Shown: positions 9,392 to 20,236, counted from the first letter of the stretch. The stretch is 46,530 bases of DNA from Sideroxydans sp. (GCA_013824485.1 PNNY01000005.1:1-46530); one strand, 5' to 3'. Made by a program: numbers and translations. The notes: generated by a model not told the origin, from the letters alone.

Positions 9392-10378
9392 TCACTCTCC
9401 TGCGAAGCGAACTGAATCAGCCACTTGAATAACCACTCGGGGAGGCACCTCGCCGACCACCGTCACCAGATTGTCTCCAACCAAGCGGTTATACATATGC
9501 ACAGCACCGCGTCCAGACAACCCAGGAACATCAGTGACATCACTTACCTTCTCGATGAACACGGAGATGCCGGACAGACCATCCGAATAGACGATATGAA
9601 CGACGGGCAACTTCTTATCGGCGATGACGCGACGCATCTCAAGTATCTTTTTGAATCCAGACGGAACCGAATCCACCTGCCAGCCACTAGGGGCCTTTTC
9701 CAAACTTACAGGAGGCAACGGAGACAGATTCTTCTGCCCAGCAAGATGAGCTGCCTCTTTTTCGTTAGGAACTATCCACTTGCGATCGATATTCTTTCCG
9801 CCGATCTCTATCTGAGAAAAGGCGTATTCCTCAATCACACGATTACGTTCATCCAACACTACTGCCTTCAGCAACAAACCTGATTCACTGTGCGCCCACA
9901 TCTTGCGCTTGTAACGCAGAGCATCCTTGGGCTGAAACAACACGGTGTGCGCGTGATAATCCGCAACCCTGTCCTCCTCTCCCTGACTGATCTGGTAATT
10001 CTCTTTCAGCGTCTGGATCTGTTCAGGCAGTAGCGCGGGGAAGGCGCGTTGAGCACGACGCTTCTCTATCCTGACCTTCTTATCGCCCAGATAGAGCCAT
10101 ACTTTGTCGTTGTTACGGATGACCTCGCGTTTGAGACCATCCAAACCTTCCAGCCGCTCGTGCTCTCCCGTCTTATCCGCGATATGCGTGATACGAGACA
10201 TCTCGACACGCCCACCAGACTGATAGACGAATACACCAGAGTAATTGGTCTGATGCCCTGCAAAAGCCATCGTCTTCAACCAGTCGGAATCCTCAAGCAA
10301 AGGATCTGCATGTACTGAGCCTGCAAATAATTGCAAAAGCAGAATTCCAGCACCAAGTTGTAGAGTTTCGCTTCGCAC
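9392..10378 (-). CDS. mucB: Sigma-E regulatory protein MucB/RseB
   Basis: 328 aa; signal peptide, LKTMAFAGHQTNYSGVFVYQSGGRVEMSRITH typical of RseB; start overlaps the rseA stop. Confidence 0.94.
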   Translation of the reverse strand: MRSETLQLGAGILLLQLFAGSVHADPLLEDSDWLKTMAFAGHQTNYSGVFVYQSGGRVEMSRITHIADKTGEHERLEGLDGLKREVIRNNDKVWLYLGDKKVRIEKRRAQRAFPALLPEQIQTLKENYQISQGEEDRVADYHAHTVLFQPKDALRYKRKMWAHSESGLLLKAVVLDERNRVIEEYAFSQIEIGGKNIDRKWIVPNEKEAAHLAGQKNLSPLPPVSLEKAPSGWQVDSVPSGFKKILEMRRVIADKKLPVVHIVYSDGLSGISVFIEKVSDVTDVPGLSGRGAVHMYNRLVGDNLVTVVGEVPPRVVIQVADSVRFAGE

Positions 10379-10860
10379 TATTTTGCTGCTACCGTATGGA
10401 TGTATGTCGCTGCACCTTGCACATCGGAACTAGGCGAAACTTCGTGGTGAGCCATCAGATAATCATTCGCTTGGAAAGAAGCCGGGCGAATCGCATTGCT
10501 CTGCTGGATCGATGCCATCTGAGGGGCTGGTTCATTGCTGATCTGCATCGACATCCATGCCACGATAGCCAACGCCATCACAGAGGCGGCCGCTGAAAGC
10601 GCGTAATGTTTGATCTTTTGTGGACTGCGACTATGAGGCGCCAAGATGGTCGGCTCGGCTTGCAAGCGTTCTCTAAAGGACGCGCTCAAATCGCGATGGA
10701 TATGTTCTGGTTGTCGCAAGGCATCACCGATCAAATGATAAGTTGCCCAATCTTGTCGAGTCTCGGGGTGTCGCTTGAGTTTGTCGAAGAACGCATCCGC
10801 CTCATCCTCGAACATCTCGCCGTCCATCAACACTGATATTTCTTGTTTCATGCTTACCAC
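10378..10860 (-). CDS. rseA: Anti-sigma E factor RseA/MucA
   Basis: 160 aa; MKQEISVLMDGEMFEDEADAFFDKL..., one TM segment, directly downstream of rpoE. True start may be the Met at 10851. Confidence 0.92.
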   Translation of the reverse strand: MVSMKQEISVLMDGEMFEDEADAFFDKLKRHPETRQDWATYHLIGDALRQPEHIHRDLSASFRERLQAEPTILAPHSRSPQKIKHYALSAAASVMALAIVAWMSMQISNEPAPQMASIQQSNAIRPASFQANDYLMAHHEVSPSSDVQGAATYIHTVAAK

Positions 10861-11453
10861 CTCTTATCTTCGCTTGTTCCCAACAGTGGCCGCAGATTCG
10901 TGGCGACCACTTCGCGCGCCCTGAATATGCGCGATCTGACTGTACCGATCGGGCAGTTCATCACTTCCGCGATCTCTTCATAACTCAAACCTTCGATCTC
11001 ACGCAAAGTCAATGCAGTACGTAGATCTTCAGGGAGTTGTTGCAAAGAAGCGTTCACGACATCCACCACCTGTTTGCTCATCAACTCATTCTCAGGCGTC
11101 GCCACTTCATGCAACAACGATGCATCTTCAAAATCTTCCGCCTCTTCAGCATCAAAAGGCGTGCTGGTGGGCGCTTTTCTGCCTTGCGCCAGCAGATGAT
11201 TCTTGGCTGTATTGATACCGATACGGTAGAGCCACGTATAGAAGGCACTATCCCCCCGAAAGGCAGGCAATGCTCGATAAGCCTTGATGAACGCCTCTTG
11301 TGTCAGGTCTTCCGCCTCAGCCGCATTACGTACGAACCGCGAAATCAATCGTCCCAAACGGCGCTGGTACTTAACCACAAGCAGTTCGAACGCGTGCTTA
11401 TCGCCGCGTTGCGCGCGCTCTACCAGCTGCTGATCAATCTCCCTGTCACCCAT
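10854..11453 (-). CDS. rpoE: RNA polymerase sigma factor RpoE/AlgU
   Basis: 199 aa; ECF sigma: EAEDLTQEAFIKAYRALPAFRGDSAFYTWLYRIGINTAKNHL, LREIEGLSYEEIAEVMNCPIGTVRSRIFRARE. Confidence 0.97.
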   Translation of the reverse strand: MGDREIDQQLVERAQRGDKHAFELLVVKYQRRLGRLISRFVRNAAEAEDLTQEAFIKAYRALPAFRGDSAFYTWLYRIGINTAKNHLLAQGRKAPTSTPFDAEEAEDFEDASLLHEVATPENELMSKQVVDVVNASLQQLPEDLRTALTLREIEGLSYEEIAEVMNCPIGTVRSRIFRAREVVATNLRPLLGTSEDKRW

Positions 11454-11642
11454 CCCGTTTCCCGGTTTTATCTATATTGAGCCACTTGACGTGGTTGCCC
11501 AGTATAACTGGACGGGTGCATATCGTCAGCCTTGCCCGTAACGCGCGGATGGACAACAGTAAAAATATTTAGTTCATTTATCCGATCAGAAAGCCTAGAT
11601 TTGCTATAGTCACAGCAATTTCAGCCACCCACTCTCAGCAAC

Positions 11643-13220
11643 GTGTTGCGCTTTGACACTCTCATCATCGGTAGCGGACTTGCCGGACTCTCCTTGGCAC
11701 TCAAGTTGGCCGACCATCAAAAAGTCGGTATCGTCACCAAGAAAAATCTGTTGGATGGCGCAAGTGCGTGGGCGCAAGGCGGCATCGCTGCCGTACTAAG
11801 CCCTGAAGACAGTCTCGAAGAACACATCAATGACACCCAAACAGCGGGGGGCGGCCTATGTGACCCAATCACCACGCGCTTTGTGGTCGAGCGCGGCGCG
11901 TCAGCCGTTAACTGGTTGATCGAACAAGGGGTGCCGTTCTCAAAGGACGAGAACGGCGGCAGTGATTTCCATCTGACCCGCGAAGGCGGACACAGCCACC
12001 GTCGCATCATCCATGCGGCCGATGCGACAGGCAAAGCTGTACAACAGACGCTCTCCGAGAAAGTGCTTGCGCACCCCAACGTCACCGTTCTGGAACATCA
12101 CATCGCAGTCGATCTGATCACTGGCAAGAAGATCGGTCTATCAGAGCAATCCTGCCTAGGCGCATACGTTCTTGATTCTTCCTCGGGAGAGGTTCGAACC
12201 ATCTCTGCAGACAACACAGTGTTAGCGACAGGTGGTGCAGGTAAGGTCTATCTGTACACCACCAATCCCGATACTGCCACTGGCGATGGCATCGCTATGG
12301 GTTGGCGTGCAGGATGCCGCGTATCCAATATGGAATTCATGCAATTCCACCCGACCTGCTTGTACCATCCGCACGCGAAGTCATTCCTCATCAGCGAGGC
12401 GGTTCGTGGGGAGGGAGGCTTGTTGAAGTTGCCTGATGGAACGCGATTCATGCCTTGGCACGACGAACGCGCAGAGCTCGCACCGCGAGACATCGTGGCA
12501 CGCGCCATTGACTACGAAATGAAGAAACGCGGTATCGATTGTGTCTATTTGGATATCTCACACCAACCCGAATCATTCTTGCGTGAACACTTCCCCACGA
12601 TCTACACGCGTTGTTTAGACCTGGGGATCGATATCGCAAAACAACCTATCCCTGTCGTTCCCGCCATGCATTTCACCTGTGGGGGTCTAATGACAGACCT
12701 CGCTTCACGGACGGACATCAAATCCCTCTACGCTATCGGCGAGAACGCTAGCACGGGACTGCATGGCGCCAATCGCCTAGCCAGCAACTCTTTGCTCGAA
12801 TGTTTGGTATTTGCGGATGCTGCCGCGCAGGATATTTTAGGGAAGTCGCCCCAAACGGCACGCACACTGCCCGCTTGGGATGAAAGTCGCGTCACAGACG
12901 CGGATGAATTAGTGGTGATCTCACATAATTGGGATGAGTTGCGTCGCTTCATGTGGGATTACGTAGGTATCGTTCGTACCACGAAGCGTTTACAACGCGC
13001 CCAACATCGTATTCGCCTTTTGCATGAAGAGATCAACGAGTACTACCGCAACTTCCACGTGACATCGGATCTGCTTGAACTGCGCAACCTAGTGCAAACA
13101 GCGGATTTGGTCGTGCAAAGCGCATTGTCTAGACACGAAAGCAGAGGCTTGCACTTCAGCAAGGATTACCCGCTGACATTGAGCGAAGCTAAACCGACGA
13201 TACTGGGTCCTGTCGCTTAA
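11643..13220 (+). CDS. nadB: L-aspartate oxidase
   Basis: 525 aa, GTG start; FAD motif [37 protein letters not shown]-like region, [15 protein letters not shown]. Confidence 0.96.
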   Translation: MLRFDTLIIGSGLAGLSLALKLADHQKVGIVTKKNLLDGASAWAQGGIAAVLSPEDSLEEHINDTQTAGGGLCDPITTRFVVERGASAVNWLIEQGVPFSKDENGGSDFHLTREGGHSHRRIIHAADATGKAVQQTLSEKVLAHPNVTVLEHHIAVDLITGKKIGLSEQSCLGAYVLDSSSGEVRTISADNTVLATGGAGKVYLYTTNPDTATGDGIAMGWRAGCRVSNMEFMQFHPTCLYHPHAKSFLISEAVRGEGGLLKLPDGTRFMPWHDERAELAPRDIVARAIDYEMKKRGIDCVYLDISHQPESFLREHFPTIYTRCLDLGIDIAKQPIPVVPAMHFTCGGLMTDLASRTDIKSLYAIGENASTGLHGANRLASNSLLECLVFADAAAQDILGKSPQTARTLPAWDESRVTDADELVVISHNWDELRRFMWDYVGIVRTTKRLQRAQHRIRLLHEEINEYYRNFHVTSDLLELRNLVQTADLVVQSALSRHESRGLHFSKDYPLTLSEAKPTILGPVA

Positions 13221-13644
13221 CACCCCACCTCAGCACGACTCGCAGACGTCGAAAGCTGTTAGCGTCCATACTATCTTTCAGCATCACAAGACCTCGATGT
13301 CCGCCCTGCTCCAAGCGCACGGCGATCAAGACAACAAATGGCAAGATGATCCCACCCGCACCTAACTTTCCGGTCAGATGTCGTCCATCACGCAATATCA
13401 GTGATATGGCATCATCGGTCTCAAGTCGAAACGCAACACAGGAAGAGGCATTAGCCAACCTAGCATCCCTAATGATCAGCAATACACTGACAAAAAAAAC
13501 GATAAGTCCCATCACTACTAATAAAATCGGCGCTAAAGGCAAAATGAATAAAGCCGAAAAAGAAAACAAGCAGGTAACGGAAATGAAGAAAGTGAGATAA
13601 CTAGAGGGGCGTAGCTTGTAGTGTCGCTGCATACTTGCACTCAT
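13189..13644 (-). CDS. YgfX/CptA-like small membrane protein
   Basis: 151 aa (likely start Met at 13632, [11 protein letters not shown]); two TM segments followed by a WRL/LRDGR-type domain; locus between nadB and rpoE matches ygfX synteny. Confidence 0.6.
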   Translation of the reverse strand: MSASMQRHYKLRPSSYLTFFISVTCLFSFSALFILPLAPILLVVMGLIVFFVSVLLIIRDARLANASSCVAFRLETDDAISLILRDGRHLTGKLGAGGIILPFVVLIAVRLEQGGHRGLVMLKDSMDANSFRRLRVVLRWGVKRQDPVSSV

Positions 13645-13659
13645 TCGTGCAAAGACCGA

Positions 13660-14889
13660 TCAGAATACGATGGTAGAGATCAAGCCGACCACGACGAGCG
13701 CGATGATTGCCAACAGGATATAACCGCCTCCATTAGCTGGCGGTGTTGTTTGGTTGTAGGAGCGAGAAGCTGATGCACTCTTCAAACTAACGTCTGCGCG
13801 AGCTGTGGGAGCCGCTCGATTGATGTCATCCATGCTCGGACGTGCCATGCGGAAAGTCTTGGACAGTTCTTCGACATCCTCTTCACTTGCTGTCATCGAA
13901 GCCAAACGCATGGTCGCCTCCATCGAATCGAACGAAGTCGACAAACCCAAAGCTGAAACCTGATTCGATTCTTCCCCTGCATCACCCGACAAAGAACCAG
14001 CACTGTCAAAGTTAGAAGGTTTTGATTGCTGAGGCTCCGAGTCGATCACCGAAGTGGATGTGGAGCGTGGCATCGCATCGCGGCAAGCGCGCAGATCATT
14101 CGCCAAATCACGGGCATTCTGATAGCGCGAATCCAAGTCTTTTGCCAATGCCTTGGCAACGATGAAATTCAGCATCTCTGGAACATCGACGTTCATCGTA
14201 CTAGGTGCGGCAGGTGCAGCATTCAGTGTCTGGTACATGATCGCGTTGACGTTCTCGCCCATGAAAGGCGCCTGTCCAGTCAACATCTCGTACAACATCA
14301 CCCCGAGCGAAAAGATATCAGAACGCTGATCGGTCAACTTGCCCATCACCTGCTCTGGCGACATGTATTTTGGTGACCCTAGAACCATCCCAGTTTGCGT
14401 ACGAACAGCTGCTGAAGCCATCCGTGCGATGCCAAAGTCGGTGATCTTCACATGCCCATCACGAATCACCATCACGTTAGACGGCTTGATATCGCGATGA
14501 ACAATCTCGTGCTCATGCGCATACGACAAGCCCAGAGCGACCTGCGAGATGATGTCTATTACCTGTGCTATCGGAAGTATCTTGTTGTCGTTCAGAATAT
14601 CGCGCAGCTCTCTGCCATGCAGATATTCCATCGCGATATAGGCGATATCTTCGGTACGACCGACATCGTAGATGGTAACGATGTTGGGATGACTGAGTCG
14701 CCCTGCCGCTTTCGCCTCTTGGTAGAAACGGGCTTCGTACTCTTCGCGTTCTTCTTGCGCCAAGCTCAAATTGATGGTCTTGATCGCAACCTCACGATCA
14801 ATGAGCGGATCCTTGGCTTTATAGACGACACCCATCGCGCCTTGACCAAGCTCACTGATGATCTGATAACGTCCAAGCTGACTGATCAT
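13660..14889 (-). CDS. Serine/threonine protein kinase with C-terminal TM anchor
   Basis: 409 aa; GQGAMGVVYKA, HRDIKPSNVMV, DFGIAR, SPKYMSPEQ, C-terminal hydrophobic YILLAIIALVVVGLISTIVF. Confidence 0.96.
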   Translation of the reverse strand: MISQLGRYQIISELGQGAMGVVYKAKDPLIDREVAIKTINLSLAQEEREEYEARFYQEAKAAGRLSHPNIVTIYDVGRTEDIAYIAMEYLHGRELRDILNDNKILPIAQVIDIISQVALGLSYAHEHEIVHRDIKPSNVMVIRDGHVKITDFGIARMASAAVRTQTGMVLGSPKYMSPEQVMGKLTDQRSDIFSLGVMLYEMLTGQAPFMGENVNAIMYQTLNAAPAAPSTMNVDVPEMLNFIVAKALAKDLDSRYQNARDLANDLRACRDAMPRSTSTSVIDSEPQQSKPSNFDSAGSLSGDAGEESNQVSALGLSTSFDSMEATMRLASMTASEEDVEELSKTFRMARPSMDDINRAAPTARADVSLKSASASRSYNQTTPPANGGGYILLAIIALVVVGLISTIVF

Positions 14890-14908
14890 ATTCTCGCCAT
14901 CACCCTAA

Positions 14909-15319
14909 CTACTTATCGAACTTCTCTTTGACATTCTTAAATACAGGTCCCCAAATTGGATGACCAGATTCTGCAGCAGATAAATTGAAGTCCGGATTGA
15001 TCTCCAAAATATTCTTAAAGTACTCTCTGCAACTCTTTTCGTGAGCAGAGATGCAACTAATAAACGCCAAGTATTTATTGGCACGTATCCTCTGGGCTCT
15101 GCTAGCTGTTTTTGCCGCAAGCACATCGACCAATGCATTGGTCGATGAAACGTAGTTGCCTTCCTCATATTCTTTGACGCCAATCTCAAGCTTTTGTTCG
15201 ACCTGATCTTTCCCGAACAACCTTATTCCACCACCAGCGTCATCGCAGGTGCTGACCACATTACAGCCAGTAAAAAGCAGTGTGCTCAAGCCCACCATCA
15301 ACCAACGTGACATCACCAT
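14909..15319 (-). CDS. TssQ-like (T6SS-associated family) lipoprotein
   Basis: 136 aa; lipobox LLFTGC; EEGNYVSSTNALVDVLAAKTASRAQRIRANKYLAFISCISAHEKSCREYFKNILEINPDFNLSAAESGHPIWGPVF matches the TssQ-family pattern as I recall it. Confidence 0.65.
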   Translation of the reverse strand: MVMSRWLMVGLSTLLFTGCNVVSTCDDAGGGIRLFGKDQVEQKLEIGVKEYEEGNYVSSTNALVDVLAAKTASRAQRIRANKYLAFISCISAHEKSCREYFKNILEINPDFNLSAAESGHPIWGPVFKNVKEKFDK

Positions 15320-15333
15320 CTCCTATTCGAAAC

Positions 15334-16491
15334 TTATTTGAAGCTATGTTTTATTTTTATCTTTTCACCAGGCTTTGCCTTGATGACTTCTTTGTAAACT
15401 GGAAAGCTAGAATTTCTAATCTCCATCTTATGCGTACCCGCCACCACCTGCAATTCAAGTAAAGGCGGACTTACACCTTGCAACTTCCCATCGAGATATA
15501 TCTCCCCCCATGGCAAAACAGCCAAACTCACGACTGCAGGGCCTCCAGTCGTTTCGACCAAGGTGCGAACGCGAGAACTCTGCTTGACGCCCTGCACCTT
15601 CTGATCTCCTTCAGGAACGACTGGTGTAGCAACCACTGCAGAAGCCGGAGCCACAACGATCGGCTGTGTAACAACCGCTTGTTTTACGTTTGGCGCAGCA
15701 GGGCGATGAGCAAGTTTGTATATCCCCAATATCATGGAGAACAAAAGCACTGCGGAGATACCCACCACTGTCGCCTTTTGAGTGACAGAGGCTTTCCTAA
15801 AAGCATCGATACCACGACGCTCCCACACAGCAACGTTATGGATGAATTCTTCCCAATATATCTTGGTCGTAGCTAGCGCCTTGCGCCAACCCGTCGCATG
15901 CTCGATTTCTTCCTTCAACGCGATACTGCGCTGAGTTGAAGTGAAATCGCCTGGATAGCCGATGGCATAGACCTCATGTTCACGCACATGCTTGTCGGTA
16001 CGCGACCCTTGGTAATGGAACATGCCTGCATACTCTTGCGACAAGCGCGACACCGCATCGTAGTAAGAGCGCGAGACAAGAATCTGGCCTGGATCCGCAA
16101 ATCCCATCACGCGCTGCGCCACGTTGATACCATCGCCAACGATGTTAGGCTGCCCATTGATATCCTTGACCAAACGCACAGGCCCTAGATTGACGCCCAT
16201 GCGCACCAACAAGGTTGGCTCCATACGCACGCCTTCGCCCAACAGACTACTACGCATGCTCAACGCCGCTTGCAACGCATCTTCGATGTCACCCAAGAAA
16301 CTGATCGCCGCACCATCGCCCGTATCCAAGATGATGCGATCGTTGACTGGAACGTCACGAATGGCGATAGAAAGGAACGCGTTGAAACGCTCTTTCAGCG
16401 AAATCTGACCCGCGACCGACTTCTTGGAGTATTCGACGATATCCAAGAAAAAGACGCTACAAATGATGGTCTTGTTATTGCGTTGTTCCAT
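15334..16491 (-). CDS. Class III adenylate/guanylate cyclase with TM segment and C-terminal PEGA domain
   Basis: 385 aa; FFLDIVEYSKKS and DTGDGAAISFLGD metal-binding region, GDGINVAQRV; TM AVLLFSMILGIYKLA; PEGA-like PWGEIYLDGKLQGVSPPLLELQVVAGTHKMEIRN. Confidence 0.88.
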   Translation of the reverse strand: MEQRNNKTIICSVFFLDIVEYSKKSVAGQISLKERFNAFLSIAIRDVPVNDRIILDTGDGAAISFLGDIEDALQAALSMRSSLLGEGVRMEPTLLVRMGVNLGPVRLVKDINGQPNIVGDGINVAQRVMGFADPGQILVSRSYYDAVSRLSQEYAGMFHYQGSRTDKHVREHEVYAIGYPGDFTSTQRSIALKEEIEHATGWRKALATTKIYWEEFIHNVAVWERRGIDAFRKASVTQKATVVGISAVLLFSMILGIYKLAHRPAAPNVKQAVVTQPIVVAPASAVVATPVVPEGDQKVQGVKQSSRVRTLVETTGGPAVVSLAVLPWGEIYLDGKLQGVSPPLLELQVVAGTHKMEIRNSSFPVYKEVIKAKPGEKIKIKHSFK

Positions 16492-16559
16492 TTACCCTGT
16501 CCGGCACATCCAACTTGAGTGGATAAACCACATAAGAATCCTTTTTAACCCCTCGAATT

Positions 16560-17429
16560 CTAACGATTCTCTGGCTTTCTAGCTAGTTCATTTTTCCTTG
16601 GACGCACGCGAGTAAGCTTCTTCGCACGCTCATTTTCAGACAATTGTCGGGTATATCCAGCAGGTAACCCGACCCACTCCAGAATAGCGCGCACCTGAGC
16701 CTCACCCAACTCATCCATCATCCCGCGCTTTATGCGGGAAGGAAGATTGATGATGCCGAAGCGCACACGCATCAAACGACTCACGGGCAACTCCAGCGCC
16801 TCGAACGTGCGACGCACCACACGATTACGCCCCTCCTTCAACACCAGTCGATACCAGTGATTGAAGCCTTCCCCGCCCTCGTCGCTCAATTGCTCGAAGC
16901 GCACCAAACCGTCTTCCAACTCGATGCCATCCTTTGTCATCTGACGCATCTGAGCGGGTGTCATCTCGCCTTGCACACGTACCGCGTACTCACGCTCCAC
17001 TTCAAAACGCGGATGCATAAGGCGATTCGCCAACTCACCCGACGTCGTGAAGATCAGCAAACCGCTGGTATTGAAGTCCAAACGTCCGATGGCTATCCAC
17101 TTCTGTCCACGCAACTTGGGCAAGCTATCAAATACGTTTGCTCGCCCCTTGGGGTCGTCTCGGCTGACGATCTCACCTTCTTGCTTGTGATAGATCAAAA
17201 CACGCGGCAAAGCCTGCTCTTCTTCCAAATGAAGCTTGATGATGCGACCATCGACCATGACCTTGTCGCCATCAACCACGCGAACGCCGAGAGTTGCCAC
17301 GGCACCATTCACCGTCACACGCCCAGCGCTGATCCACTCCTCCATCTCACGACGCGAGCCGATACCCGCTTGCGCCAGCACTTTTTGCAGGCGCTCACCT
17401 GGAATACTATTTTCGATTTGTTCGGTCAT
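16560..17429 (-). CDS. rluB: 23S rRNA pseudouridine synthase RluB family
   Basis: 289 aa; S4 domain [48 protein letters not shown]. Confidence 0.93.
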   Translation of the reverse strand: MTEQIENSIPGERLQKVLAQAGIGSRREMEEWISAGRVTVNGAVATLGVRVVDGDKVMVDGRIIKLHLEEEQALPRVLIYHKQEGEIVSRDDPKGRANVFDSLPKLRGQKWIAIGRLDFNTSGLLIFTTSGELANRLMHPRFEVEREYAVRVQGEMTPAQMRQMTKDGIELEDGLVRFEQLSDEGGEGFNHWYRLVLKEGRNRVVRRTFEALELPVSRLMRVRFGIINLPSRIKRGMMDELGEAQVRAILEWVGLPAGYTRQLSENERAKKLTRVRPRKNELARKPENR

Positions 17430-18028
17430 TCTGTAACGGCTCGTCTTTCCAGCACTGCCTGTGCCAATGTCCCACTATCTACATGTTCCAACTCACCACC
17501 CACCGGCAATCCGCGCGCGATGCGCGACACCTTGATTCCATTCGCCCGCAACATCGTCGCGATGTAATGCGATGTCGCCTCTCCCTCGACGGTGAAATTG
17601 GTCGCCAATATCACTTCGCACGACAGTTCCTGCGCACGCTTCAGCAAGCGATCTAAGGGCAATTCACGCGCCCCCACACCATCCAACGGTGAAAGACGCC
17701 CCATCAAGACAAAATACATACCGCGATAGCACTGCGCCTGCTCCATCATCAGCAAGTCAGCAGGCATCTCCACGACACAGAGCAAATCCTGCTCACGCCG
17801 CGTAGAACTACACAGCCCGCAAATTTCATCTTCGGAAAAATTGTTGCATTTAGCGCAATGCTTGACGCTCTCTACCGCATGTTTCAGCGAATGCGATAGA
17901 TGTAGAGCGCCCTGCCGATCTCTTTGCAACAGGTGATACGCCATACGTTGAGCTGATTTTGGCCCAACGCCCGGCAAACAACGCAACGCGGCGATCAACT
18001 CTTCCAGACTGGAAGGTGATTTGATCAA
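17426..18028 (-). CDS. recR: Recombination mediator RecR
   Basis: 200 aa; [17 protein letters not shown] HhH, C4 zinc finger [16 protein letters not shown], Toprim. Confidence 0.97.
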   Translation of the reverse strand: MIKSPSSLEELIAALRCLPGVGPKSAQRMAYHLLQRDRQGALHLSHSLKHAVESVKHCAKCNNFSEDEICGLCSSTRREQDLLCVVEMPADLLMMEQAQCYRGMYFVLMGRLSPLDGVGARELPLDRLLKRAQELSCEVILATNFTVEGEATSHYIATMLRANGIKVSRIARGLPVGGELEHVDSGTLAQAVLERRAVTE

Positions 18029-18342
18029 AATGGCAAGCTCATTCCTGGAGGCAATTGCGCGGTAAAGCCACTCATACGCTTCTGCGTCGTATCGGCTGCC
18101 TTCTTATTTGCATCGCTGAATGCTGCGACGATCAAGTCTTCCAACATTTCCTTGTCGTCCATCACGCTCTGATCCAAGCTCACGCGACGCACCTCGTGCG
18201 CACAGGTCATCACTACTTTGACCATACCAGAACCCGACTGACCTTCCACCTCGATGGTTGCGAGTTCGTCTTGTGCCTTCTTCATATTGGCTTGCATCTG
18301 TTGCGCTTGTTTCATCAAGCCGCCCAATCCGCCCTTCATCAT
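18025..18342 (-). CDS. ybaB: YbaB/EbfC family nucleoid-associated protein
   Basis: Start taken at the internal Met ([45 protein letters not shown]); the ORF-track start at 18378 is an over-extension. ATGA overlap with recR. Confidence 0.95.
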   Translation of the reverse strand: MMKGGLGGLMKQAQQMQANMKKAQDELATIEVEGQSGSGMVKVVMTCAHEVRRVSLDQSVMDDKEMLEDLIVAAFSDANKKAADTTQKRMSGFTAQLPPGMSLPF

Positions 18343-18430
18343 CTTCACTTCCTCCACAAAAATCCAAATATCCCGCAACGCGACTTACTGTACCCCTCGC
18401 CCACCGGGAGAGGGGGGACGGGGGTGAGGG

Positions 18431-18465
18431 AACAAAGATGGCGCTGATTCTGCGCCATCTTTGTT
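18431..18465 (-). terminator. Strong hairpin at dnaX stop codon
   Basis: 14-bp perfect stem AACAAAGATGGCGC-TGATTCT-GCGCCATCTTTGTT. The dnaX stop (18464-18466) overlaps its edge. No clear U-tract. Confidence 0.5.
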
Positions 18466-20083
18466 ACACGGGCCTGATAGCCCCTTCGATCAATTGTGCG
18501 CCCAGTTTTGCCTGAGCTTCCCTTACAAAAATATCTTGTTTGATGGCGTCTTCAGCCTGCTGTTGACGCGTCTGCTTGACCTGTTGCTCCACTGCCGCAG
18601 GCGTAGCGACATCTTTCGTTCCACCCAATTCAACAACCAGTCTGAGTGGTTTAGCGAAGTACTCACACAAAGTCGATTGCAATTTTTCCTGCGCTGATTT
18701 GTTGCTTTGCATGTGTTTGAACTGCGGCGCGAGATTGAGCACCATGCGCCCGTCCTCAAAACTAGCGAGTACACAATTCTTCGCCAATTCTTTCGCCATC
18801 CCTTGCAAGTTGAGTTGCAGCAACAAGGTGTTCCAATCCAAATCAGCCGCATTCGCTGATGAATGAACAGGAGCCACCTGCTGCACGGGCGCAGGTTCAG
18901 CAGCCACATGCTTGGCAACACTAGGCGCTATGGATGCTGGATTTTGTTTCGCCGGTGCTGCACGCGGAACAGGCTGTGCAACACTCGCCGTGGTCGCTTG
19001 CGTAGCGAAGGCCAACATGCGCAACAAGGTCATGGTGAAACCCGCATATTCATCGGGAGCGAGATCGATCTCATTACGTCCATGGATGGCAATCTGATAA
19101 TTCAGCTGTATCTCTTCTGGTGAAAACTGTTGCGCCAATTCCATCAGACGAATTCGTTCAGGTTCATCATCAGCGATCGCCTGTGGAATGGTCTGCGCCA
19201 GCGCAATTCTATGCAACAGGGTCGCCAAGTCTTGCAATGCCGCCTCGAAAGCGATGCTGCGTATTGCCATATCGTCCGCGATCTTCAACAACCCTGCGCC
19301 ATCACCGTCGCGGAGCAATTGTAGGAGGTCGAACAGATAACCCTGATCTATCGCCCCCAACATGGTGCGCACCAAAGATTCATCTACCTTGCCAGATGAA
19401 TACGCGATGGCTTGATCCATCAAGCTCAAGGCGTCGCGCATACTGCCTTGCGCGGCACGTGCCACCAGATTCAGCGCCCCATTTTCGTACGGGATATTCT
19501 CCTGCCCCAACACGTATTGCAGATGCGAAAGAATCAACGCAGGCGGCATCTGCTTCAGATTGAACTGCAAGCAGCGCGACAACACGGTGACGGGGATCTT
19601 CTGTGGATCGGTGGTGGCCAGAATGAACTTCACATGCGCGGGCGGCTCTTCCAGCGTCTTCAACATCGCGTTGAACGCCGATTTCGACAGCATGTGTACT
19701 TCGTCGATGATGTACACCTTGAAACGCCCGCTGGATGGCGCATACAGCGCACTTTCCAGTAGTTCACGCATGTTATCCACTTGCGTGTTCGAGGCCGCGT
19801 CCAACTCGATCAAATCAACGAAGCGTCCGCTGTCGATCTCGGTGCACGCACTGCACACACCGCATGGTTCGGCGGTGATGCCATTTTCACAATTGAGGGA
19901 TTTGGCGAAGATGCGCGCGATGGTGGTCTTGCCGACGCCACGAGTGCCAGTGAAGAGATAGGCATGATGCAAACGGTTCTGCGTCAGCGCATTCGTGAGC
20001 GCCTGGACCACATGCTCTTGCCCCGCCAGTTGCGCGAAGTTCTTGGGACGCCATTTGCGTGCTAAAACTGAAGTCGCTGACAT
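18464..20083 (-). CDS. dnaX: DNA polymerase III subunit gamma/tau
   Basis: Start taken at MSATSVLARKWRPKNFAQLAGQEHVVQAL; Walker A GTRGVGKTT, Cys4 CGVCSACTEID, DEVHMLS. The track ORF extends upstream into the SRP RNA. Confidence 0.96.
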   Translation of the reverse strand: MSATSVLARKWRPKNFAQLAGQEHVVQALTNALTQNRLHHAYLFTGTRGVGKTTIARIFAKSLNCENGITAEPCGVCSACTEIDSGRFVDLIELDAASNTQVDNMRELLESALYAPSSGRFKVYIIDEVHMLSKSAFNAMLKTLEEPPAHVKFILATTDPQKIPVTVLSRCLQFNLKQMPPALILSHLQYVLGQENIPYENGALNLVARAAQGSMRDALSLMDQAIAYSSGKVDESLVRTMLGAIDQGYLFDLLQLLRDGDGAGLLKIADDMAIRSIAFEAALQDLATLLHRIALAQTIPQAIADDEPERIRLMELAQQFSPEEIQLNYQIAIHGRNEIDLAPDEYAGFTMTLLRMLAFATQATTASVAQPVPRAAPAKQNPASIAPSVAKHVAAEPAPVQQVAPVHSSANAADLDWNTLLLQLNLQGMAKELAKNCVLASFEDGRMVLNLAPQFKHMQSNKSAQEKLQSTLCEYFAKPLRLVVELGGTKDVATPAAVEQQVKQTRQQQAEDAIKQDIFVREAQAKLGAQLIEGAIRPV

Positions 20084-20140
20084 ATCGCCTCTCGCCCAAC
20101 TGTATGACTCATCGAGCGTAACACCCTCGAATAAAAAGGA

Positions 20141-20236
20141 GGCGAGCCTTACCCCCGGCACTTGCACCGCTTGGCTGTGGCTGCTTCCTTCCGGACCTGA
20201 CCAGGTTCACCAAAGTGCAATGCGGGGAGACCCGCC
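20141..20236 (-). ncRNA. ffs: Bacterial signal recognition particle 4.5S RNA
   Basis: Reverse complement contains the SRP domain IV core TGGTGAACCTGGTCAGGTCCGGAAGGAAGCAGCCACAGCC; ends GGCGGG/..GGCTCGCC pair. Boundaries approximate. Confidence 0.95.

Noticed and set aside
11500-11520. CCAGTATAACTGG near-palindrome between rpoE and nadB as an operator
   Set aside because: Short and imperfect, with no consensus sigma-E promoter that I could identify nearby.
18464-20083. Programmed -1 frameshift in dnaX (gamma/tau)
   Set aside because: I did not see an A AAA AAG-type slippery heptamer in the expected place; not supportable by eye.
20084-20167. N-terminal extension of the dnaX ORF in the track
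   Set aside because: It overlaps the SRP RNA gene; the conserved DnaX start is MSATSVLARKWRPK at 20083.
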